64,000 nt of DNA from an uncultured Bacteroides sp. (GTDB taxonomy: Bacteria > Bacteroidota > Bacteroidia > Bacteroidales > Bacteroidaceae). Positions 25,075 through 33,600 of the stretch are shown in pieces. Within the stretch, counting starts at the first letter, position 1; each line of letters begins with the position of its first letter. The notes beneath the pieces were generated by a model. The model worked only from the letters and a program-made list of their open reading frames with translations. It ran no database searches and was not told the DNA's origin. A program made the position numbers and the translations under genes. The stretch is taken from the NCBI RefSeq assembly GCF_963678425.1, contig NZ_OY782855.1, positions 1,116,001-1,180,000 on the forward strand, read 5' to 3'.

Positions 25075-25483
25075 AAGCTTTTGTTTAGCTCTACAAAAGT
25101 AATGCAATTACGTATAATATTGAATATCAGATTACTATTCTTATATAACTTTCTATTTTTTTATATTACACCCAGCGCTTTTTTCTGAAAATCCATAAAA
25201 TTCCAGCACAAAGAGTAAAGGAGAAGCCAAATACAAAGACAAATTACCAATTAGATAGGTTAACAGGAACTTTTAAAAAATAAAAAATCATCTTTTTATT
25301 AAGGTTTTCTTTAATTCCTATTTTTTGTTTGATATAAAAGGACTACTTTTGTACCGCAAACCAAAATCATTAAAGAAATGGACGAAGGCCCTGCGGATAT
25401 ATTAAAATCATTTATTAACCTGATATAGCAAGGCTGACATTCCTTTGTGTATGCTTCTTTCTATATCTTAAAAAAAGAAGCAT
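25075..25483. other. Divergent intergenic region with a structured leader
   Basis: 409 bases. The left part holds the leader of phosphoesterase copy 2 (minus-strand -7 box TACTTTTG at 25094-25101). The right part holds the promoter of the MgtE-like/Nramp operon (25325-25351) and an approximately 125-base leader with a hairpin that reaches the start codon. No gene. Confidence 0.6.
25325..25351 (+). promoter_or_regulatory. Promoter of the MgtE-like/Nramp operon
   Basis: TTG at 25325-25327 and TACTTTTG at 25344-25351, with a 16-base spacer, which is short. Confidence 0.5.
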
Positions 25484-25484
25484 A
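25358..25484 (+). promoter_or_regulatory. Candidate regulatory leader (possible metal-responsive RNA)
   Basis: The leader ends in an 11-bp stem, TATGCTTCTTT (25450-25460) with AAAGAAGCATA (25474-25484), whose right arm covers the likely ribosome-binding site and touches the ATG at 25484. Upstream it has GGCCCTGCGG and AGCAAGGCTGACATTCC blocks. It does not fit the yybP-ykoY, M-box or NiCo consensus as I recall them. A riboswitch is a hypothesis only. Confidence 0.35.
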
Positions 25485-26752
25485 TGAATTCTTTGACCAC
25501 GTTTTATTTAAGCCGTGTCATTGGTAAAAAGGTGTTTGACACCAATGGCGGATTTGTAGGTATCGTTAAGGATTTATTAATCGATTCCGATTATGCAAAT
25601 CAAGCTATAGAACGCCCGCTTGTTAAGGGCATCATGATCAAATGCTCCGGTAAAATAGCATTTTACTCTTTTGAATACTTCAATGTTGAGAAAATTAATA
25701 GTAAAATTAAAGTCAGTTGTACTCAACTTGTTGAATTACCCCAGAAAAATATAGATAACGACCTCTATCTGGCCAGTGTGGTACTCGATAAACAAATCGT
25801 TGACCTTAACGGGCGAAAGCTGGTACGAGTTAATGATATACGCCTGGTTTCAATAGCCAACGGAACTTTTGCCGTAGCAGTAGATATAGGTATTGAAGGT
25901 CTATTGAGAAGAATCGGCATTGCAAAACCACTTAAAATCGTTTTATCGTATTTCAATGTCAGCATTCCTGCTAAATTCATTCTCTGGGAAGATGTAGAGG
26001 CTATTGACTTTTCAAATCTGAATATAAAGCTGTCCAAAAGTCATTCTAAACTTCAGACTCTCCACCCTTCTGATTTAGCCGACATTATTGAGGACTTAGG
26101 CAAGAAAACCAGTGCTGAGGTCTTTTTATCTCTGGATGAAGAAAAAGCAGCCGACGTACTTGAAGAACTGGAAGCTGATGCTCAGATTCATATTATAGAA
26201 AGTCTTTCAATAGAAAAAGCTGCTGACGTGCTCGATAAAATGCCAGCCGATGAGGTGGCAGATATTTTAAATGCTTTGGAAGAAGAAAAGGCAGAACTCC
26301 TTCTTAATGAAATGGAGAAAAAAACATCCGAAGAAGTCAGGGAACTGCTTGATTATCCCGAAGACTCAGTGGGTAGTATCATGGCCACCGAAATTCTTTC
26401 ATTTTCTAAAGACAGAACCATTGATGAGGTCATTAATGAACTAAGAGATAAAAAACCGGAAGCTGCGACTTTATACAACCTCTTCGTTACTGACGAGAAA
26501 GAAATATTAATTGCAACCTTTTCATTAAGGGATGTAGTTGTGTCTCCGCCAAATGCGAAAATCAGCGAAATAATGAAGCCTTCACCTGTATGTCTGCGCG
26601 ATAATCAGGACATTGATGAGATTGCCGAAATCGTTTCTAAGTATAACTTGCTTGCAATACCAGTTGTCGACGATGACAATGTATTACAGGGTATGGTCGT
26701 GATTGACGACGTAATAGAAGACTTAATCAACAAACGCAGAACAAACAAATAA
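25484..26752 (+). CDS. MgtE-like cytosolic regulator: PRC-barrel, MgtE-N and CBS domains
   Basis: A 422-residue soluble protein. Residues about 8-85 and 92-175 look like two PRC-barrel-like beta domains (GKKVFDTNGGFVGIVKDLLID; DLNGRKLVRVNDIRLV). Residues about 195-290 are an MgtE-N superhelix with repeated LHPSDLADIIEDL, EEKAADVLEEL and ADEVADILNAL units. Residues about 290-415 are a pair of CBS domains (VGSIMAT, then IPVVDDDNVLQGMVVIDDV). The transmembrane channel domain of MgtE is absent. In MgtE these cytosolic domains bind Mg2+ and gate the channel, so this protein may gate or sense for the transporter encoded 16 bases downstream. Confidence 0.85.
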   Translation: MNSLTTFYLSRVIGKKVFDTNGGFVGIVKDLLIDSDYANQAIERPLVKGIMIKCSGKIAFYSFEYFNVEKINSKIKVSCTQLVELPQKNIDNDLYLASVVLDKQIVDLNGRKLVRVNDIRLVSIANGTFAVAVDIGIEGLLRRIGIAKPLKIVLSYFNVSIPAKFILWEDVEAIDFSNLNIKLSKSHSKLQTLHPSDLADIIEDLGKKTSAEVFLSLDEEKAADVLEELEADAQIHIIESLSIEKAADVLDKMPADEVADILNALEEEKAELLLNEMEKKTSEEVRELLDYPEDSVGSIMATEILSFSKDRTIDEVINELRDKKPEAATLYNLFVTDEKEILIATFSLRDVVVSPPNAKISEIMKPSPVCLRDNQDIDEIAEIVSKYNLLAIPVVDDDNVLQGMVVIDDVIEDLINKRRTNK

Positions 26753-26768
26753 AAAAATCACTTTTCCT

Positions 26769-28013
26769 ATGTTTAAAAATAAAAAGAATTTTTTTGGCCA
26801 GCTGGCAATGTTTCTGGCTATTCTGGGACCGGGAATAATTACAGGAAGTGTTGATAATGATGCTGGCGGAATTACCACCTATTCCGTTGCAGGTGCAGTT
26901 TACGGTTATAATCTTATATGGACGCTTATACCCTCATTTATAGTACTTTTAGTTATTCAGGAAATGAATGCCCGTATGGGTATTGTTACCGGTAAAGGAC
27001 TTGCCGACCTGATTCGTGAGAATGCAGGTGTAAAGATTACCTTCTTTATTTTCATCGGTCTGCTTATTGCCGACATTGGCAATACCACAACTGAATTTGC
27101 CGGAGTTGCCGGCAGTATGGAAGTCTTTGGTGTAAGCAAATATATTTCAGTCCCCATTGTCGGAATCATGGTCTGGCTGCTGGTAGTCAAAGGTACTTAT
27201 CAGATAGCCGAGCGCATCTTTCTACTTTTCAGTCTTTCGTTATTGATGTACGTCGTATCGGCCATTATGGGAAAACCTCACTGGGAAGAGATTGGACATT
27301 CTATTGTTCATCCTCAAATGGAAATGAACACCAAAAGCCTTGCCATGATAATTGGTATCATAGGTACAACGATTGCTCCCTGGATGCAGTTTTATATGCA
27401 GTCGTCTGTTATTGAAAAGGGGCTGACCATGAAGAACTACAAGTATTCGCTCATTGATATTGTTGTAGGCTGCATTGCCACTGTAGTTGTTGCTTTCTTT
27501 ATTATTGTAGCCTGTGCCTCTACATTACATACAAACGGAATACAGATAAATGAAGCAAAAGATGCAGCTTTAGCCTTGAAACCGCTAGCCGGAGAACTTT
27601 CTTCCCAATTATTTGCATTTGGCCTTTTCATCGCATCAATCTTCTCGGCAACAATCTTACCATTGGCAACTGCATTCTACGTGTGTGAAGCATTTGGGTT
27701 TGAAGCCGGTATTGACAAAGACTGGGATGAGGCAAAAGAGTTTTATATTCTCTACACAGGAATTCTGATACTATCTGTTGTAATCATTTTAATGCCTAAT
27801 GCACCGCTTATCGCTATTTCATTGTGGTCGCAGGTTATTAATGGTATGCTTCTTCCTGTTGTTTTGATATGTATGATTTTGCTAGTCAACAACAAAAAGA
27901 TCATGGGTAAATATGTAAATAAACCAGTTAATAATATTATTGGCTGGGGTGCGGTGATAACTCTGATTATTCTATCAGCAATACTTCTTTTATTACCATT
28001 ATTTAATAAATAA
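26769..28013 (+). CDS. Nramp-family transporter, NRMT-like (probable Mg2+ or divalent metal)
   Basis: A 414-residue inner-membrane protein with about 11 hydrophobic segments. TM1 reads GPGIITGSVDNDAGGITTY in place of the usual DPGN. TM6 reads GTTIAPWMQFYMQ, where classic Mn/Fe Nramps have a metal-binding Met followed by Pro-His. The Met is replaced by Ala and the His by Trp. Loss of this Met is reported for the Nramp-related magnesium transporters. Together with the adjacent MgtE-type sensor domains this points to Mg2+ rather than Mn2+ or Fe2+ (inference). It is co-transcribed with the previous gene. Confidence 0.82.
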   Translation: MFKNKKNFFGQLAMFLAILGPGIITGSVDNDAGGITTYSVAGAVYGYNLIWTLIPSFIVLLVIQEMNARMGIVTGKGLADLIRENAGVKITFFIFIGLLIADIGNTTTEFAGVAGSMEVFGVSKYISVPIVGIMVWLLVVKGTYQIAERIFLLFSLSLLMYVVSAIMGKPHWEEIGHSIVHPQMEMNTKSLAMIIGIIGTTIAPWMQFYMQSSVIEKGLTMKNYKYSLIDIVVGCIATVVVAFFIIVACASTLHTNGIQINEAKDAALALKPLAGELSSQLFAFGLFIASIFSATILPLATAFYVCEAFGFEAGIDKDWDEAKEFYILYTGILILSVVIILMPNAPLIAISLWSQVINGMLLPVVLICMILLVNNKKIMGKYVNKPVNNIIGWGAVITLIILSAILLLLPLFNK

Positions 28014-28165
28014 GGAAACGTTGTACAAACTTCAAATTAAGAAATAGTAGACTTATAAATCATAATTAGAAAAACAAATTATAGATTTTAGTGTTCTTAC
28101 TTCAAAAGTTATTATAAGTTTGTATCCGGAAACTGATATTTATTCGTTTCAAAAAAAAGGATATC

Positions 28166-28462
28166 ATGGAAAAATTCAATGATGTAATTAAAAGCAATGA
28201 ACCTGTTTTAGTTGACTTCTTTGCAGAATGGTGCGGCCCCTGCAAAATGATGGAACCCATCCTCGAGGATCTAAAAAAACAAATAGGAGATTCTGCCCGG
28301 ATCATTAAAATTGATGTGGATCAGGATGAAGAACTAGCAAACAAATATCGCATTCAGTCGGTCCCTACTCTGATGATCTTTAAAAATGGCGAACCGGTAT
28401 GGAGGCAATCGGGAATAATGCAAGCAGCAGATATAAAAGAGGTGATCGAAAAATACAAATAA
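28166..28462 (+). CDS. trxA: Thioredoxin
   Basis: A 98-residue cytosolic thioredoxin. The redox motif WCGPC has cysteines at 23 and 26, and the cis-proline is in SVPTLMIF. The protein starts directly at the first helix/strand, shorter by about 8 residues than E. coli TrxA but normal for Bacteroidetes. The next gene, an exported thioredoxin-fold protein, begins 6 bases later, so they form a pair acting on opposite sides of the membrane. Confidence 0.93.
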   Translation: MEKFNDVIKSNEPVLVDFFAEWCGPCKMMEPILEDLKKQIGDSARIIKIDVDQDEELANKYRIQSVPTLMIFKNGEPVWRQSGIMQAADIKEVIEKYK

Positions 28463-28468
28463 CTTAGT

Positions 28469-28936
28469 ATGAAGAGAATCCTATTATTAGTGGCTCTGTT
28501 AATGGCAGGTATTATAACGTATACTTTTGCTTATTCTCAGGGAGACGAGAAAAATAAGCCCGAAAAAGGAGTGGTAATCCAGATGAATGGAGATTTGTTT
28601 CTGAAAGACATTACAGATTACAACAATATCAAGGAGTGGAAATTCAAAGGAGATAAGCCAGTGGTGATTGACTTTTACGCCGACTGGTGCGGTCCCTGCA
28701 GGCTGGTGGCTCCTCTGATGAAAGAACTGGCAAAAGAGTATGAGGATAAAATAATAATCTATAGAGTCAATGTAGACAATGAAAAGGAACTGGCCACAGC
28801 ACTTAACATTCAAAGTCTGCCTACAATCTTGTTTATTCCCAGGAAAGGTGAGCCTCAGGCAATCATTGGCTCGGCTAGCAAAGATACTTTTAAACAGGCT
28901 ATCGAAGAGGTTCTCCTGAAAAAACCTGCAAAATAG
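28469..28936 (+). CDS. Exported thioredoxin-fold protein
   Basis: A 155-residue protein with an N-terminal signal or anchor (about residues 1-23) followed by a spacer and a thioredoxin domain (about 45-150). The active site is WCGPCR, and the cis-Pro lies in SLPTILF. Its location should be the periplasm, where it may reduce substrates or help with disulfide exchange. WCGPC is the reducing-type motif. It is coupled to the cytosolic thioredoxin gene upstream by 6 bases. Confidence 0.88.
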   Translation: MKRILLLVALLMAGIITYTFAYSQGDEKNKPEKGVVIQMNGDLFLKDITDYNNIKEWKFKGDKPVVIDFYADWCGPCRLVAPLMKELAKEYEDKIIIYRVNVDNEKELATALNIQSLPTILFIPRKGEPQAIIGSASKDTFKQAIEEVLLKKPAK

Positions 28937-28961
28937 CTGCAATCAGTTCTTATTACAAGAT

Positions 28962-29255
28962 TTATTTACCCAATAAATGACGAAAAGCATCAAGGGGGTG
29001 ATAGAGAAGCATCCGGGGACCGGAGAATCTCATCACTTTCTTTATTTTTTCTCGCATCGCAGGCTTGTAACAATGAGTAGAGCATTTGGCGCAAGCACCT
29101 TTCTTCTGCCCGTATCTGCATTTATCTAACCGTAAAGCAGCATAGTCGAACAGTTCTTTGCATTCAGCACAAAGTACATCCTCCCGATGATTCAGCCGGC
29201 AATATAGCCCAATCATCTTTCCCATAATTTTCTTCTCATAAGTTATTTTATCCAT
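28962..29255 (-). CDS. Nitrous oxide-stimulated promoter family protein
   Basis: A 97-residue, Cys-rich cytosolic protein. The pattern EKKIMGKMIGLYCRLNH, CAECKELFDYAALRLDKC and ACAKCSTHCYKPAMRE gives at least seven cysteines and matches the small PF11756 family, named for a gene with N2O-stimulated expression. The cysteines suggest metal binding. The start at 29255 is used; a longer frame from 29327 adds a hydrophobic stretch that is not part of the family. Biochemical role unknown. Confidence 0.8.
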   Translation of the reverse strand: MDKITYEKKIMGKMIGLYCRLNHREDVLCAECKELFDYAALRLDKCRYGQKKGACAKCSTHCYKPAMREKIKKVMRFSGPRMLLYHPLDAFRHLLGK

Positions 29256-29547
29256 AATATCTCTTCTGCATTTAACAATAAGCATGCAAAAATAAAGTAT
29301 CAAATCAAGAATGGCAAACTTCACCACGTTTTAAACAAAATAAAAGCGATGCTAAGCCAAAACAAAGGCAATACTAAGCCTAAAGAAAAGCACATTATTA
29401 TAAATAGACGTACGCTTAAAAGCTATAAAGTGTACACTAAACAAACAAAAGGTCTACACTTTTTAAAAACAAAGTGTAGACCTTTTAATAAATTATTGCT
29501 TAAAGAGCAGCTTAACTATGCTGAAGAAATAGCTTAGTTATGCTCAA
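29256..29547. other. Intergenic region with terminator
   Basis: 292 bases. A possible short reading frame (29349-29537) is only lysine-rich low-complexity sequence. The region holds the terminator for the rubrerythrin transcript. Confidence 0.55.
29447..29486 (-). terminator. Terminator of the fur-rubrerythrin operon
   Basis: A perfect 16-bp stem, AAAAGGTCTACACTTT with AAAGTGTAGACCTTTT, encloses an 8-base loop. On the minus strand it ends in a T-run. Confidence 0.88.
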
Positions 29548-30096
29548 TTATTTGAAATATCTGTTATATAAAGCTTCAAATACTTTTCCGTGACGAGCCT
29601 CATCTCTGCACATTTCGTGAACAGTATCGTGAATAGCATCCAGATTCAATTGTTTTGCACGTGTTGCAATACGTTTTTTGTCTGCACAAGCACCCTGTTC
29701 TGCATCTTTACGCATCTTCAGATTTGTTTTGGTATCAGATAAAACATCACCCAGTAGTTCTGCAAACTTAGAAGCGTGTTCAGCTTCTTCCCAGGCAATT
29801 CTCTTGTAAGCTTCAGCTACTTCAGGATAACCTTCACGATCGGCCTGACGACTCATTGCAAGATACATACCAACTTCAGTGCATTCGCCCATGAAATGAG
29901 CATTTAAATCCTTAATCATCTCTTCGTCACAGCCTTTAGCTACGCCAACCACATGTTCGTCTGCAAAAGATAATGCTTCAGCGCTCTCTTCTATTTCTAC
30001 AAATTTACTGGCAGGAGCTTTACATAACGGACATTTTTCAGGAGCAGAATCACCTTCATGAACATAGCCACATACTGTACATCTAAATTTTTTCAT
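29548..30096 (-). CDS. Rubrerythrin with N-terminal rubredoxin domain
   Basis: A 182-residue cytosolic peroxidase that reduces H2O2 with electrons passed through the rubredoxin iron. The rubredoxin-type Fe(Cys)4 site is N-terminal (C6, C9, C22, C25). The ferritin-like di-iron domain follows with EVGMYLAMSR, EEAEHASKF and DEARHGK ligands. This domain order is the reverse of classical rubrerythrin, in which rubredoxin comes last. It sits 31 bases after the Fur/PerR gene and is likely part of the same peroxide defence operon. Confidence 0.92.
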   Translation of the reverse strand: MKKFRCTVCGYVHEGDSAPEKCPLCKAPASKFVEIEESAEALSFADEHVVGVAKGCDEEMIKDLNAHFMGECTEVGMYLAMSRQADREGYPEVAEAYKRIAWEEAEHASKFAELLGDVLSDTKTNLKMRKDAEQGACADKKRIATRAKQLNLDAIHDTVHEMCRDEARHGKVFEALYNRYFK

Positions 30097-30127
30097 TTTT
30101 CTAAGTTTTAATTAGTTAATCAATATT

Positions 30128-30538
30128 TTAATTATTCAGGCAATATCTACAAATGCCTTTATAATAGTAGTGCAATTCAGTTATAATATGCCCATCGGAT
30201 TCCATTTGCATCACATCTTTCACAGTTGAAGGCATTGGCAAATCAAATATCTTCCCACACTTCTTACATAAGAAGTGTGAGTGAGGGGACGTATCTCCGT
30301 CAAAACATACATTGTTTTCGTCAATGGTAAGCATCAAAGCTGCACCATGTTCCGCCAAAAGTTTTAACGTGTTATAAACTGTTGTCTTGGACAAGGTTGG
30401 CATTGTTCCACTCAAATCAGAATAAACTACATCTGCTGACGGATGTGTGCGATGAGTCAACAAGTAATCCATTATTGCAATTCTTTGAACAGAAGGCTTA
30501 ATGTTGAACGAGACTAATTTATCATATGTTTTCATCAA
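30128..30538 (-). CDS. Fur-family regulator, PerR-like
   Basis: A 136-residue metalloregulator. The winged helix covers about residues 1-80 (KPSVQRIAIMDYLLTHRTHPSADVVYSDL; LSKTTVYNTLKLLAEHG). The dimerisation domain has CKKCGKIFD and CRYC, the two Cys pairs of the structural zinc site, and the regulatory His/Asp pattern SHFLC. Two tandem ATGs at 30538 and 30535 are possible starts. Adjacency to rubrerythrin favours peroxide sensing (PerR) over iron sensing, but sequence alone does not prove it. Confidence 0.88.
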   Translation of the reverse strand: MMKTYDKLVSFNIKPSVQRIAIMDYLLTHRTHPSADVVYSDLSGTMPTLSKTTVYNTLKLLAEHGAALMLTIDENNVCFDGDTSPHSHFLCKKCGKIFDLPMPSTVKDVMQMESDGHIITELHYYYKGICRYCLNN

Positions 30539-30587
30539 TATATGTTTTTGTTTCTAATTTGTACTCATTACAGCCTTATAACATTTG

Positions 30588-30617
30588 CAAAGGTAGTAGA
30601 AGTTTTAATATCTCCAA
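30588..30617 (-). promoter_or_regulatory. Promoter of the fur-rubrerythrin operon
   Basis: On the minus strand: TTG at 30617-30615, a 19-base spacer and TACCTTTG at 30595-30588. Confidence 0.7.
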
Positions 30618-30629
30618 ATAAAAATTGAA

Positions 30630-33600
30630 TTATTTTTTTATTTCATCTTGTTTCTGATACACAGAAGGTGCAACTCCAAACTGCGATTTAAAGCATTTGC
30701 TAAAATAGAATGGATCGTTAATTCCCACTTTATAAGATACTTCCGACACTGTAAGGTTAGTAGAAAGGAGCATTTCAGCAGCTTTCTTCATGCGAATAAT
30801 GCGAAGATACTCATTGGGCGAATGTCCAGTAACACCTTTTACTTTTTTATAGAAAACAGTTCTTCCCAATCCCATCCGAGCAGCAAAATCATCTATGGAA
30901 AACTCTGCATTAGCAATCTCAGCCTCCAGAATCTGGTGTAATTTATCTATAAATTCTTTATCTTTATCTGTGGAGCAAATGGCAAGACGAGTGACGCCCG
31001 GTTCACTGGAGAATTTTTCTCTCAGCTTTTCGCGCTGCTCAATGAGTTTAATAATACGTGTTAACAGCAATTTCACACTAAAAGGTTTAGTCATATAGGC
31101 ATCAGCTCCACTTTCAATTCCTTCCAGATGATTTTCCGTGGTGCCTAATGCTGTAAGCAATATAACTGGGATATGACTTGTCTGGAAATCATCTTTCAAC
31201 CGTTTAGTAACTTCATAGCCATTCATATTCGGCATCATAACGTCACAAACAATTAAGTCGGCATCATAATCCTTAATCTTCTCAAGTCCGGCAACACCAT
31301 CCTCGGCTGTTTCAACCTCAAAATACACACCAATTTCCTCTTTAAGGAACTGACGTACATCATTATCATCTTCAATAACAAGTATCTTATATTTATTTAA
31401 AGGTACAGCATCAGAAACTTCCTGAGATTCATTGACTGTCAGTTTAACATTATTCATGAACTGTTCTTCTTTCATCAATATGTTGTTCGGAATCAGAAAG
31501 TCCTTTTCACCATAAATATTCTCATCCAAAGGTAAGCTTACACTGAACACAGAGCCTCCTTCTTCATTTTCATCATACCAGATCTTTCCTTTATGCACAC
31601 CAACCAACTCATTAACCAAATGAAGTCCAATGCCAACACTGTTGCCAGAGAAGTTACTCTGCATAAAACGTTTGAATAACTCAGCACGTTTTTCCTTTGG
31701 AATTCCAACTCCGGAGTCCTTTACACGAATAAGGAGAACACCTTTTTCCTGGTCAACGTTCACCAAAAGAGAAACTTTACCTGATGACGGTGTATATTTA
31801 AAGGAATTGGATAGCAAGTTATAAACAATCTTATCAAGTTTCCCTTTATCTATAAACATCATATAGGAATTCACGGAAGATTCAAACTGAAAATCCATAT
31901 TCTTCGATTCCGAGATATCACTGAAGCTGAGAAATATCTCATATACAAAAGCAATTACATCTGTCTTTTCAAGAGAAAGAGCCAGTTTATTATTCTGCAT
32001 CTTTCTGAATTCAAGCAGTTGATCAATCAGGCGAATCATACGATTGGTACTTTTCTCCATTGTTTGAAGAGGATGGGCAAAATCCTTCGGATAATTATTT
32101 ATGCGCTGAATCCTCTCAAGTGCACCCTTAATAAGAGTTAGCGGAGTGCGAAACTCATGAGATATATTGGTAAAGAAAACCAGTTTATAATCCGTTAGTT
32201 GTTTCTCAACCTGTATTTTGTTATGAAGTCTTGTAAAGTCACGCGTAATCTTAAAGGCAAAATAAAGAGCAACTCCCAAAACAATAGTATAAATGAGGAA
32301 TGCCCAGATAGTAAGCCAGAATGGAGGATTGACAACAATCTTCAGGGTTGTTACACGATAATCCCAGACTCCCGATCCATTGCAGACTCTTACCTTTAAA
32401 AGATATTCTCCTGAAGGCAGATTTTTATACGCAGCAAAGTTCAATGAAGTTGGCGTGCTCCATTCTTTATCGTAATTCTCGAGCTTATAGGAATACTTAG
32501 TCAGTTCTGATTCATAGAAATTAAAAGAAGAGAAGTCGATCACAAACGAATTCTGAGAATGCTTTAGCACTATCTTATCAGAGTATGAGATAGACTGTTT
32601 GAGTGGTGAATCCGGATCCTCCGGACTCACGTTAATGCCATTAATCTTAAGACTGGTTAAGACTACCGGAGAAGAGAAAAATGATCTTTTAACCTTCTTT
32701 GAATCAAGTACTATTAATCCATAGTTTGTTCCAAAAATCAGTTTTCCATCACTGGATTTGCTTGTACTATTTTCGCTATATACATTTCCTAATGAATAAC
32801 TTGAAAAGAAATAGTTCTCAAAAAGCTTTGTCCGTGGATAAAACTTAGACATTCCATATTCAGTAGCAATCCACAAGTTTCCGGATTCGTCCTGATTCAT
32901 TGACTGAACCACATCGTTAACCAATCCATTCTGAGTATTGTAATGCTCAAATGTTATTGTACTATAATCTTTCTTCAGTTCACAAGTGCTAAACCCGGCT
33001 CCTGATGTACCAATCCAGATACGGCCATTCTTATCCTGTATAATAGCACGTATCTCATTACTTTTCAGTTTTCCATTATTGCAGTTAAACACATAATATC
33101 GCTTTGGATTCTTTACAATCAGATCAGGATTAAAGACATATACGCCATCACTGGTTCCCGCCCAAATCATTCCATTCTTATCTTGCAGAAGCACTCTTAC
33201 CTGCTTCTGGCCATAGAACTGATTAAAGAAGTGCTTAAAAATATACTTCCCGTTAGTAAAGACAGCCAGATCCAGACCACCTCCAAAAGTGGCTATCCAC
33301 ATTCTGTTTCTGCTATCTCGCAGAATTGAAAACACATTGTTTTCTGAAATAGAATTAGGATTATTAGGCTCATTTTTATACCACACACCATCAATGCAAA
33401 GACCATCGCCCCGGCTTCCCATCCATACCTTTCCTGAGGCATCTTGTTTTACAGCATAAATATTTGAGTTATAACTATGGGCTGTACTTTTTACTTTCAG
33501 ATGAGAATCATATAGATACACACTACCTTTTCGTGTTCCAATCCAGATATCACCATTATCCATCCTTGAAATCATTCTAACCGTATTTGAACGATCAGAT

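Noticed and set aside
25358..25484. yybP-ykoY manganese riboswitch upstream of the Nramp operon
   Set aside because: The conserved internal-loop sequences of that class were not found; only a generic hairpin at the start codon is visible.
29349..29537. 62-codon frame between the N2O-promoter family gene and rubrerythrin
   Set aside because: Lys/Thr-rich, and it spans the strong terminator hairpin.
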